Below are positions 1 through 5,715 of a DNA stretch of 8,658 nt, in pieces. Numbering within the stretch: the stretch's first letter is position 1; each line of letters starts with the position of its first letter. Under the pieces are notes generated by a model. That model saw only the letters and a program-made list of their open reading frames with translations, ran no database searches and was not told the DNA's origin. Origin of the DNA: Spartobacteria bacterium (lineage in GTDB: Bacteria; Verrucomicrobiota; Verrucomicrobiae; Chthoniobacterales; UBA6821); contig PLEU01000211.1 of NCBI GenBank assembly GCA_003136515.1, positions 1 through 8,658 on the forward strand. The letters are read 5' to 3'. A program made the position numbers and the translations under genes.

Positions 1-264
1 GGTTTTGCCCCGGATCAATTCCGTGGCGACGCTTGCCACGGCAATGGCTGTCTGACAGCCAAAGGTCTGAAAAGTCGCGCGGTCGATGACTCGGCGACCA
101 TCCTCTTCCCTGAACTTCACCCACATCCGAAGCATGTCGCCGCAATCACTCCGTCCCACAGTTCCGATGGCATCTGCGGAATCCATCTCTCCGAGATTTC
201 TTGGATGGCGAGCTGCCTCCTCGATGGACTGCGTCCGATTGTCTTCCGGTGGTTCCTGATTCAT
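1..264 (-). CDS. NifU/IscU-like Fe-S cluster assembly scaffold, N-terminal 88 residues (runs off left edge)
   Basis: Fe-S scaffold proteins of this family assemble a cluster on three conserved cysteines and pass it to apo-proteins in the cytoplasm. The visible 88 residues start at the ATG complementary to 262-264. They carry the family's N-terminal HPRNLGE block (residues 20-26), the first ligand region with C41-G-D43, and the second ligand motif FGCQTAIA with C70. IscU and NifU usually have FGCGSAIA here, so QT is a small departure. The third cysteine would lie beyond the window. An N-terminal tail of about 19 polar residues precedes the conserved block. The gene starts 21 nt after the stop of the rhodanese-domain gene, so the two are probably cotranscribed. 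No clear Shine-Dalgarno sequence is present. Whether this is an IscU-type single domain or a longer NifU cannot be decided from here. Confidence 0.85.
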   Translation of the reverse strand, partial: MNQEPPEDNRTQSIEEAARHPRNLGEMDSADAIGTVGRSDCGDMLRMWVKFREEDGRRVIDRATFQTFGCQTAIAVASVATELIRGKT

Positions 265-285
265 GTGACTCGTCGCTGATTTAAC

Positions 286-858
286 TTATTCAGCCTCGAC
301 TTTATAACGAGGGAGGGAGGGATCTGCCTCCTCCGCATAGGCATCGATGCCGCCGCGAAGTCCCTTGACGTGGGTGAATCCATGTCCTGCGAAGTAAGCA
401 GCGGCATCCAAAACGCGACTCCCGGTGTGGTCGATGAGAATGATCTCTTGGTGTCTGGGCTGATTCATCGATTCCTGAAGGCTCTCCTGGGTCATCAAGG
501 CACTTCCGGAAATGGAGACTGCCTCAAATTCTTCCCTCGTCCGGATATCAAGTAGCCTGACGTCCGGGTCTCCGAGTCGCGCCCGGAGTGCTTCCGGAGA
601 GATTAAAAGCTTCTCATCCTGTTTGTGACCCTCGCGGATTTCCGCAAGTACAGTTTCGGCATTAAGTCCCCCGTTGCGGGCACAAATCTCTGCGATAGTT
701 TCCGTCATCTCAAATCCGCAACTGCTGCACCCGCCGATGTGATGGAGTTGGAAGAGGGTGCGGCGTGCTCCCGGATAGATAGAGAGCAACTCCTCCATCG
801 GAAGATCGAATTCAGCTGGAGTGAGGCTGATTTCCTGAATGGCCGCATCCCGAGACAT
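286..858 (-). CDS. DUF1858-like CxxC domain fused to a degenerate rhodanese domain
   Basis: This is a 190-residue soluble protein. Residues about 18-75 resemble the DUF1858 / ScdA N-terminal type of small helical domain, with a SIYPGARRTLFQLHHIGGCSSCG-like core, a C44-x-x-C47 pair and a further cysteine at 59. Residues about 85-183 are a rhodanese fold: LLDIRTREEFEAVSISGS (102-119) is the usual first half, and GLRGGIDAY (166-174) the usual end. The active-site loop reads D143-H-T-G-S-R148, so the catalytic cysteine position is aspartate and sulfur-transferase activity by the normal route is unlikely. The start at 858 is chosen because the conserved region begins just after it and the next in-frame ATG upstream (987) would overlap the regulator gene. 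The gene lies between the regulator (71 nt upstream) and the Fe-S scaffold (21 nt downstream), suggesting a role in sulfur or Fe-S handling. That role is inference. Confidence 0.8.
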   Translation of the reverse strand: MSRDAAIQEISLTPAEFDLPMEELLSIYPGARRTLFQLHHIGGCSSCGFEMTETIAEICARNGGLNAETVLAEIREGHKQDEKLLISPEALRARLGDPDVRLLDIRTREEFEAVSISGSALMTQESLQESMNQPRHQEIILIDHTGSRVLDAAAYFAGHGFTHVKGLRGGIDAYAEEADPSLPRYKVEAE

Positions 859-929
859 GGAGAGAAGATTATCCCGCCTCAGGCCTTCTGCAATGAAGAA
901 TCCATTTTTTTGCGGGCAATCACGGCGTC

Positions 930-1454
930 TTACCCCCTGATGAATCCCTTGAGCAAAGGGAGGAGAGTTTTGCCAAGGCGGTGCCATTTTGAGGCTTGAT
1001 CGATACGTTGCTGGAGGGTCTCCCTGAGAGCGGGAGCAACTTTGGGAAGCTCATTTTTGAGCGACTGAATGCGGTCATTGGAACGCTCCAATTTGGGAAG
1101 GAGTTGTTGATACAGGAATACGGAGACATAGTGACGCAACTCCAGTTTTGCACTGTAGCGAGTAATGCGCTGACCTTCAGCTTTTATGGAGCTGATGGCC
1201 TCCAGTTCAGCGAGACGGCGAAGGCCCTGACTTGCTGTGCCGACACTGATGTCGAGCTTCTCCACAATCTCCTCCATGGAGATTGGTTCCGGTGAAGCAA
1301 AGAGAAGGCCGTAGATTGAGCCGAGGGATGCGGGGTTGCCAAATAGCTCTGATAAGTCGGCAAAAATCTCCGCCATCTCTTTTTGAATGAGATCAGTGGC
1401 TTCTGTTTCAGGGGAGCCAGTTGTGGTTTCATCCGATGCAATAGAGGCGTTCAT
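930..1454 (-). CDS. GbsR/MarR-family winged-helix transcriptional regulator
   Basis: A 174-residue DNA-binding protein. Helical region 22-50 (ending LGSIYGLLF) leads into a winged helix-turn-helix at about 57-82, where ISMEEIVEKLDISVGTASQG forms the helix-turn-helix, followed by the wing with ITRYSAKLE (97-105). The C-terminal half (108-170) is helical and basic, as expected for a dimerisation region. The arrangement fits the GbsR branch of the MarR superfamily. GbsR in Bacillus represses choline and betaine genes, but the ligand here cannot be read from sequence. The protein contains no cysteine at all, so it cannot be a thiol-based sensor of the OhrR type, although it is divergent from an OsmC-family gene. 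It heads a minus-strand cluster with the rhodanese and NifU-like genes. The ATG is 45 bp from a short AT-rich palindromic spacer, so autoregulation is plausible. Confidence 0.85.
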   Translation of the reverse strand: MNASIASDETTTGSPETEATDLIQKEMAEIFADLSELFGNPASLGSIYGLLFASPEPISMEEIVEKLDISVGTASQGLRRLAELEAISSIKAEGQRITRYSAKLELRHYVSVFLYQQLLPKLERSNDRIQSLKNELPKVAPALRETLQQRIDQASKWHRLGKTLLPLLKGFIRG

Positions 1455-1468
1455 GCGAGGAGCTAATC

Positions 1469-1493
1469 AGAATTCTCCAAAATTGAAATTCAA
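1469..1493. promoter_or_regulatory. AT-rich inverted repeats upstream of the regulator gene, candidate operator
   Basis: The spacer upstream of the regulator gene contains an 8-bp palindrome AGAATTCT (1469-1476) and an 11-bp inverted repeat TTGAA-A-TTCAA (1483-1493). MarR-superfamily regulators bind such short palindromes and usually control their own divergent promoters. The site would suit control of both the regulator and the OsmC gene. Such repeats are common by chance in AT-rich DNA, and I could not place a convincing -35/-10 pair on either strand. Confidence 0.3.
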
Positions 1494-1574
1494 AACAAAA
1501 TGAATTTTAGAGATGAGGGATACTTCGAAAATCTTCTTCATCTTGCAGTCGGTATGCGTGATAACAGATACCCC

Positions 1575-1985
1575 ATGGTTACCATCACTGCATCCTATGA
1601 AGGAGGGCTCCGCTGTTCCGCCACACACGGGCCTTCAGGTAAATTCGTGATGACAGACGCGCCGATTGACAATCACGGCAGGGGAGAGAGCTTTTCTCCC
1701 ACCGATCTTGTGGCGACCGCCCTCGCTGGGTGCATGATGACCGTAATGGGAATCACTGCCGAACGCCATGGTATCGATTTGAAGGGAACAACTGTGACGA
1801 TTGGCAAGGAAATGAGCGAAGATGCTCCGCGCAGGATTGTGAGTCTCCGTTCGGTGATGACTATCCCTCTTTCCTCCGATCACCCAAAGAGGGCTTTGCT
1901 AGAGAGCGCAGCCAATTCCTGTCCCGTGAAAAAGAGCCTTGCGCCTGAGGTCGACTCAACGGTGAAGTTTCTCTGGGTAGGTTAG
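1575..1985 (+). CDS. OsmC/Ohr-family protein
   Basis: A 136-residue protein of the OsmC superfamily, whose members reduce organic hydroperoxides or related substrates with a cysteine pair. Visible marks are the N-terminal strand MVTITASYEGGLRC, THGPSGKF (18-25), the G-x-G-E-S-F-S-P-T-D-L-V-A-T-A-L block (36-50) with E39, and the two conserved cysteines C53 (ALAGC) and C116 (NSCPVKKSL). Length is normal for the family. Two in-frame ATGs lie upstream at 1500 and 1554. The start at 1575 matches the family's N terminus and has CCCC before the ATG, as other starts in this window do. It is divergent from the GbsR-type regulator and converges on a membrane protein gene. The family includes peroxidases and proteins of unknown activity, so no specific substrate or symbol is assigned. 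Confidence 0.85.
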   Translation: MVTITASYEGGLRCSATHGPSGKFVMTDAPIDNHGRGESFSPTDLVATALAGCMMTVMGITAERHGIDLKGTTVTIGKEMSEDAPRRIVSLRSVMTIPLSSDHPKRALLESAANSCPVKKSLAPEVDSTVKFLWVG

Positions 1986-2003
1986 ACCCAAGAGAGTTTG
2001 CCC

Positions 2004-2016
2004 GAACCGTGGGTTC
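2004..2016. terminator. short hairpin between converging genes, possible weak terminator
   Basis: The perfect inverted repeat GAACC-GTG-GGTTC lies in the 36-bp gap between the stops of the OsmC gene and the convergent membrane protein gene. Its position suits a bidirectional terminator, but the stem is only 5 bp and there is no T-run on either side, so termination is uncertain. Confidence 0.25.
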
Positions 2017-2021
2017 CTGCT

Positions 2022-2492
2022 TCAGGGCTTATCCTTATCCTGCGAATTCCCAGTCAGTTCGGCCACGTGCAGCAGGTGGAACATGGCGATGATAAAGAGC
2101 AGCAAGGAAAGGCATAGGAAGAGCCAATGGAGAGCAAATAGGATCGGCTGGAATAAGGGGGCAAGACCGGAAGAATTAAATTGCAGCCACGCAAAAAAGG
2201 TGGCGATCAGTGCCAAGAGGCTCCCCAGGAAAAGATCGATACCTGCCTGATAGACCATGCTCAGCAGGGATTCCGGAACAAGACAGGGGGAGACCCTGCA
2301 CCAGTTAAAGGCAATGGCGCTGAAGGTCAGGAGAGTAATGAACGATGAGAGGGAAAGTATTTCACTTCTGGTAGTTAACTCGGTGAGCTGCGTTGAGAGA
2401 AACGCAACAAGAGTCACTATCAGAAAAAGAGGGAGAAGGATAAATGTGGTCCGCCGGAGCAATTTGCGGAGAATAGCGAAAAGCGAGGTCAT
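2022..2492 (-). CDS. Predicted four-helix integral membrane protein, family not recognised
   Basis: A 156-residue hydrophobic protein. Four likely membrane segments are at about 16-36, 47-64, 84-104 and 115-142. A basic N-terminal stretch RKLLRR (9-14) precedes the first helix, and the charged C terminus ends SQDKDKP. The basic N terminus suggests that both ends are cytoplasmic. No catalytic or binding motif is evident. There are two cysteines in the loop after helix 2 (C65, C70) and a histidine-rich end to helix 4 (H139, H142). The start at 2492 is preferred to ATGs at 2555 and 2543: the extra upstream residues are polar and unlike a membrane protein N terminus, and 2492 is preceded by CCC. 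The gene is divergent from the leuA leader region and convergent with the OsmC gene, so it appears monocistronic. Function unknown. Confidence 0.65.
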   Translation of the reverse strand: MTSLFAILRKLLRRTTFILLPLFLIVTLVAFLSTQLTELTTRSEILSLSSFITLLTFSAIAFNWCRVSPCLVPESLLSMVYQAGIDLFLGSLLALIATFFAWLQFNSSGLAPLFQPILFALHWLFLCLSLLLFIIAMFHLLHVAELTGNSQDKDKP

Positions 2493-2543
2493 GGGCGATC
2501 TATGCCTATCAGATAGGGGTGGCGCGATGCCACAACCTATCAT

Positions 2544-2572
2544 TTGCAAAAGCATCCAAGCTATGCCATAAA
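2544..2572 (+). promoter_or_regulatory. Candidate promoter for the leuA leader transcript
   Basis: TTGCAA (2544-2549) and CATAAA (2567-2572) are separated by 17 bp and each match four of six positions of the sigma-70-type consensus. Transcription would start near 2579-2580, essentially at the ATG of the leucine-rich leader ORF, so the leader message could be leaderless. The site lies in the divergent spacer between the membrane protein gene and leuA. This assignment is by eye only. Confidence 0.4.
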
Positions 2573-2579
2573 AGCAAAC

Positions 2580-2660
2580 ATGAAATCCGCCTCATCATTC
2601 ACCTGCGCTCGGGGCGTCGCTCTGTTCCGCAACGGCGGCCTCCTTCTGTTTTCTCTCTAA
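2580..2660 (+). CDS. Candidate leucine-rich leader peptide upstream of leuA (26 codons)
   Basis: A short ORF starts at ATG 2580 and stops at TAA 2658. Its last eight residues are GGLLLFSL, encoded by three consecutive leucine codons (CTC CTT CTG, 2640-2648) and a final leucine codon CTC just before the stop. Five of its 26 residues are leucine. Enterobacterial leuL, the classic attenuator peptide of the leucine operon, likewise carries a run of leucine codons after a glycine. This ORF sits 54 nt upstream of leuA, directly after a candidate promoter, and is followed by two hairpins. It has C before the ATG like most starts in this window and no Shine-Dalgarno sequence. Translation and a regulatory role are inferred. 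A chance ORF of this length is quite possible, but chance would not predict the leucine run or the position. Confidence 0.5.
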   Translation: MKSASSFTCARGVALFRNGGLLLFSL

Positions 2661-2665
2661 TCCCC

Positions 2666-2706
2666 TTCGCGGTGCGAACTGGCCTGGTGCCCGGAACGTG
2701 CCGGGC
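2666..2706 (+). promoter_or_regulatory. Two tandem hairpins between leader ORF and leuA, candidate attenuator
   Basis: Hairpin 1 is TTCGC-GGT-GCGAA (2666-2678), beginning 6 nt after the leader ORF stop. Hairpin 2 is GCCCGG-AACGTG-CCGGGC (2689-2706), six G-C pairs, ending 8 nt before the leuA ATG. Hairpin 2 is followed by CTCTCTCT and not by a T-run, so it looks more suited to masking the leuA start region than to ending transcription. The segment TGTTCCG inside the leader ORF (2623-2629) can pair with 2692-2698 and would compete with hairpin 2. A ribosome stalled on the leucine run would cover that segment and favour hairpin 2, so the simple switch logic does not work out for this pairing. 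Confidence 0.4.
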
Positions 2707-2714
2707 CTCTCTCT

Positions 2715-4268
2715 ATGAACTCCGATCGAGTCCTGATTTTTGACACGACACTACGCGATGGCGAGCAGTGTCCCGGAGCCTCCATGAACCTGCGCGAGAA
2801 ATTGGAGATAGCGCGTCAGCTTGCACGTCTCAAGGTGGACATCATCGAGGCGGGTTTTCCGGTGATCAGTGATGGCGATTTTGAAGCCGTTGAATCCATT
2901 GCCCGGGAAATTTCCGGTCCGGTCATTGCCGGATTGGCCAGGTGTGTGCCGAAGGATATTGAGGCAGCCGGACGTGCGTTGCTTCCAGCCGGAGAACGGG
3001 CACGCATTCATGTCTTTCTGGCCACTTCCAAGATTCACCGGGAGCACAAATTGCGGAAAGCAAATGAAGAAATTCTCCGTTTGGCCGTGGAAGGGGTGCG
3101 GCAAGCTAAGTCTTATGTTACCGATGTCGAGTTCTCCCCCGAGGATGCCTCGCGCACCGAGCCGGAGTTTCTGGCAGAGGTGGTCCAAGCCTCCATCGAG
3201 GCTGGTGCCACGACGGTCAATATCCCCGATACAGTCGGCTATGCGATGCCATCTCAATACGCCGATCTGATCTCCTATCTGCAAGCCCATGTGCGTGATA
3301 TTCACAAGGCCGTCATTAGTGTACATTGCCATGATGATCTGGGACTGGCTGTGGCAAATTCTCTGGCCGCCGTTCAGGCAGGAGCGCGCCAGGTGGAGGG
3401 CACATTTAACGGTATCGGCGAGCGAGCGGGTAATGCCGCCTTGGAGGAGGTGGTCATGGCGATCAAGACCCGTCCGGATGTTTTCGCTGGTCTAACCACG
3501 GGTATAGAAACTCGCGAAATTTTGAAGACCTCGCGTCTGATAAGCCGACTGAGCGGATTGCAGGTAGCGCGGAGCAAGGCAATTGTGGGGGAGAATGCCT
3601 TTGCGCACGGTTCAGGCATTCACCAGGATGGTATTCTCAAGATGCGTGAGACCTACGAAATCATGGATCCGCAGGAGGTCGGCTGGGGTGGAACCGATCT
3701 GCCGCTGACCAAGCATAGTGGGCGTCATGCGATGGTGGCCCGTCTGGAGCAACTCGGTTTTACTTTGAATGATGCAGAGATCGCCCCGATCTTCACCCGA
3801 TTCAAGGAACTTGGGGATAAGAAAAAATTCATCTATGACGATGATCTGACTGCCCTTGCCGGGGATGCCGTTGCTGGAGAAACCGGAGCTTATGCGCTTG
3901 ATTATATCCATGTCACCAGCGGCAGCAGCACCGTCCCTACAGCCACGGTTCGGATTCGCCATGCCGGTGAGTTCCTTCAGGATTCCAGTCCCGGTAACGG
4001 GGCGGTTGATGCCGCCATGAAGACGATCGACCGGATCGTCAAGCGGTCCGGCCATCTGGCGGTCTATCTGGTTGAGGCTGTGACAGAGGGGCAGGATGCC
4101 TTGGGTGAAGTCACACTCAAAGTCGATTTCGGTGACGGGCGTCTAATCACCGGCAAGGGGGCCTCCACGGACGTGATCGAGGCAAGTGCCCGTGCCTATA
4201 TTAATGCCATCAACCGCGCTTTACTCATGCCTCACCCCACCTCGGGTGTGGAGATCCCACTTGTTTGA
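2715..4268 (+). CDS. leuA: 2-isopropylmalate synthase
   Basis: Catalyses the first committed step of leucine synthesis, condensing acetyl-CoA with 2-oxoisovalerate to 2-isopropylmalate in the cytoplasm. The 517-residue length is usual for the bacterial LeuA type. The TIM-barrel catalytic domain spans about 4-270: FDTTLRDGEQCPGAS (9-23) with R14 and metal ligand D15, the VHCHDDLG motif (203-210) with metal ligands H204 and H206, and FNGIGERAGN (231-240) with N240. SGIHQDG (300-306) and KHSGRHA (333-339) are typical of the linker subdomains. The C-terminal LeuA dimer domain, the site of leucine feedback inhibition, covers about 385-510 and includes GNGAVDAAMK (427-436) and GKGASTDVIEASARAYINA (480-498). 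The start matches the family N terminus. It has no Shine-Dalgarno sequence, only CTCTCTCT before the ATG. A leucine-rich ORF and hairpins lie just upstream. lemA follows after 44 nt. CimA or homocitrate synthase is unlikely given the overall LeuA match. Confidence 0.95.
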   Translation: MNSDRVLIFDTTLRDGEQCPGASMNLREKLEIARQLARLKVDIIEAGFPVISDGDFEAVESIAREISGPVIAGLARCVPKDIEAAGRALLPAGERARIHVFLATSKIHREHKLRKANEEILRLAVEGVRQAKSYVTDVEFSPEDASRTEPEFLAEVVQASIEAGATTVNIPDTVGYAMPSQYADLISYLQAHVRDIHKAVISVHCHDDLGLAVANSLAAVQAGARQVEGTFNGIGERAGNAALEEVVMAIKTRPDVFAGLTTGIETREILKTSRLISRLSGLQVARSKAIVGENAFAHGSGIHQDGILKMRETYEIMDPQEVGWGGTDLPLTKHSGRHAMVARLEQLGFTLNDAEIAPIFTRFKELGDKKKFIYDDDLTALAGDAVAGETGAYALDYIHVTSGSSTVPTATVRIRHAGEFLQDSSPGNGAVDAAMKTIDRIVKRSGHLAVYLVEAVTEGQDALGEVTLKVDFGDGRLITGKGASTDVIEASARAYINAINRALLMPHPTSGVEIPLV

Positions 4269-4292
4269 TTTTTTCAGAACCACCTGCATACT
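4265..4292 (+). promoter_or_regulatory. Weak candidate promoter for the lemA cluster
   Basis: TTGATT (4265-4270) and CATACT (4287-4292) are 16 bp apart and each match four of six consensus positions. The -35 element overlaps the leuA stop codon. If real, transcription would start about 13 nt before the lemA ATG, giving the LemA-TPM-channel cluster independent expression. Read-through from leuA is the alternative. Confidence 0.25.
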
Positions 4293-4312
4293 CTTCAGCC
4301 ACCACCATTCGC

Positions 4313-4924
4313 ATGAATAAAACCCTCCTCATTATCCTCGGCGTCCTGATCATTCTGATTCTGGCGGTTGCGACAACTTACAATGGTCTTGTAGGCAGCT
4401 ACCAAGCAGTGGACGCCTCCTGGGCACAAGTTCAGAATGTCTATCAGCGCCGAGCCGATCTGATTCCCAATCTTGTCCAGACGGTGCAAGGAGCGGCCAA
4501 TTTTGAAAAATCAACCATCGTAGAGGTTACTGATGCACGCGCCTCGGTCGGCAGGGTGCAGATCAACCAAAATCAGGCCCCAACTGATGCTGCTCAGCTT
4601 CAGCAGTTCCAGCAGGCGCAGGGCCAGCTCAGCACTGCTCTCTCCCGCCTCCTCGTAGTTTCCGAAAATTATCCTGACCTCAAAGCGAGCGCCAATTTCC
4701 GCGATCTGCAGGCACAGCTTGAGGGAACTGAGAACCGGATTGCCGTTGAGCGTGGACGTTTCAACGAAGTTGTGATGGCCTACAACACCAAGATTCGCTC
4801 CATCCCGGCCGTCTTCTTTGCCGCGATGCTCGGCTTCCAGCAAAAGCCCTATTTTCAGTCGACTGCGGGCGCGGAGACGCCTCCTGCCGTGAAATTTGAT
4901 TTTGGGACCCCGGCGGTGAAATAA
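4313..4924 (+). CDS. lemA: LemA-family membrane-anchored protein
   Basis: A 203-residue protein with an N-terminal membrane anchor (about 4-21, rich in I and L) and a long helical domain outside or along the membrane. The family signature is clear: YNGLVGSYQAVDASWAQVQN (23-42), YQRRADLIPNLVQTVQG (44-60) and the later AYNTKIRSIPAVFFAAMLGF (156-175). A Q-rich stretch lies at 85-105 (QNQAPTDAAQLQQFQQAQGQ). LemA proteins have no settled biochemical role and are often encoded beside TPM-domain proteins, as here, where the next gene starts 15 nt after this stop. The start at 4313 is chosen because the anchor begins immediately after it. An ATG at 4265 would overlap the leuA stop and add polar residues not found in the family. 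No Shine-Dalgarno sequence is seen, and CGC precedes the ATG. Confidence 0.9.
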   Translation: MNKTLLIILGVLIILILAVATTYNGLVGSYQAVDASWAQVQNVYQRRADLIPNLVQTVQGAANFEKSTIVEVTDARASVGRVQINQNQAPTDAAQLQQFQQAQGQLSTALSRLLVVSENYPDLKASANFRDLQAQLEGTENRIAVERGRFNEVVMAYNTKIRSIPAVFFAAMLGFQQKPYFQSTAGAETPPAVKFDFGTPAVK

Positions 4925-4939
4925 TCCGCCGCCCTCCCC

Positions 4940-5713
4940 ATGACCGTCCGTTCCCTTCTAGCACTCTTCCTCGTTTTTGGAACAGGATGCGGATGGGGGG
5001 CAAAAGTCTTCGCCGAGGATCAGCTTCCTCCTACACCGGGGGAGTATGTGACTGATGAGGCGGGTGTAATTTCACCGGAGGTGGTGTCCGAGCTTAACAG
5101 GAGTTTGGCGGCTTTTGAGAAGGATACCTCCAATCAGATTGTCGCCGTGGTGTATCAGAGCCTGCCTGAAGGCGCCTCACTTGAAGATTATGCCCAGCAA
5201 CTTTACGAGGCATGGCATATAGGCCAGAAAAAGACCTCGAACGGCGTTCTTATCCTCGTCTTCGTCCAAAATCACAAAATTCGGATTCAGACCGGCTACG
5301 GGCTTGAGGGGGCACTTCCCGATGCAATTTGCAATCGCATTATTCGTGAAACGATGGCGCCCGCCTTCCGGTCGGGAAACTATAGTGAGGGACTTGCCTC
5401 CGGTATCACGGCAGTCATGCAGGCAACGAAGGGGGAGTACAAGGGAAATGGCAAACAAAACCACAGTGTATCAACCCTGAAGGATCTTCTCTTCTCACCG
5501 CTGGGGCTCTTCCTGCTAGTGTGGTTAGTGCTGAGTATAACCAACCGGTGGAGAGGTATAAGTCCTGGGACGGCGGCGGCCACAGGATTTTTTCTAGGTG
5601 GAGGAGGTGGCGGTTGGGGGGGAGGAGGTGGATTCGGAGGAGGAGACGGAGGTGGAGGCTTTTCCGGCGGGGGTGGTAGCAGCGGTGGTGGTGGATCCAG
5701 CGGGGGATGGTAA
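4940..5713 (+). CDS. TPM-domain (YgcG-like) envelope protein with glycine-rich C terminus
   Basis: A 257-residue exported protein. Residues 1-25 form a signal peptide with a hydrophobic core and a likely cleavage after VFA. C17 lacks a good lipobox. The TPM domain (about 35-163) begins with YVTDEAGVIS (36-45) and includes NGVLILVFVQNHKIRIQTGY (101-120) and GLEGALPDA (121-129), as in YgcG proteins. A membrane segment lies at about 183-201, followed by a short basic region (NRWRG) and a tail of nearly pure glycine with W, F and S (219-257). This gives an extracytoplasmic TPM domain and a cytoplasmic glycine tail, the usual form of the family. TPM domains have been linked to phosphatase activity and to photosystem repair in plants, but the bacterial role is unclear. 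It lies 15 nt after lemA, and a channel gene starts 2 nt after its stop. CCC precedes the ATG. Confidence 0.88.
   Translation: MTVRSLLALFLVFGTGCGWGAKVFAEDQLPPTPGEYVTDEAGVISPEVVSELNRSLAAFEKDTSNQIVAVVYQSLPEGASLEDYAQQLYEAWHIGQKKTSNGVLILVFVQNHKIRIQTGYGLEGALPDAICNRIIRETMAPAFRSGNYSEGLASGITAVMQATKGEYKGNGKQNHSVSTLKDLLFSPLGLFLLVWLVLSITNRWRGISPGTAAATGFFLGGGGGGWGGGGGFGGGDGGGGFSGGGGSSGGGGSSGGW
5597..5710 (+). repeat. G-rich low-complexity tract (Gly codons), potential G-quadruplex
   Basis: The coding strand here is an almost continuous run of GGA, GGT and GGC codons, including a run of eight G at 5615-5622 and several GGG or GGGG groups. Four or more G-tracts within short distances make quadruplex formation in the DNA and mRNA possible. 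The tract ends six nucleotides before the ATG of the downstream channel gene. The opposite strand gives a spurious proline-rich ORF, which is only a shadow. Confidence 0.7.
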
Positions 5714-5715
5714 TC

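Noticed and set aside
905..911. A7 run on the minus strand after the regulator gene, possible slippery site for frameshifting
   Set aside because: It lies downstream of the regulator's stop codon in a non-coding gap, and no reading frame would be extended usefully.
2519..2743. 74-codon plus-strand open frame covering the leuA leader region
   Set aside because: It overlaps the leuA start out of frame, is arginine-rich without motifs, and its start has no support. The 26-codon leucine-rich ORF in another frame fits the context better.
2751..3332. Long antisense open frame across leuA
   Set aside because: A shadow of a well-conserved gene with high G+C third positions; the translated product has no recognisable features.
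4233..4274. Stem CACCC/GGGTG near the end of leuA followed by a T6 run, resembling a terminator
   Set aside because: The T-run is more than 20 nt from the 5-bp stem, which lies in coding sequence, so it does not fit an intrinsic terminator.
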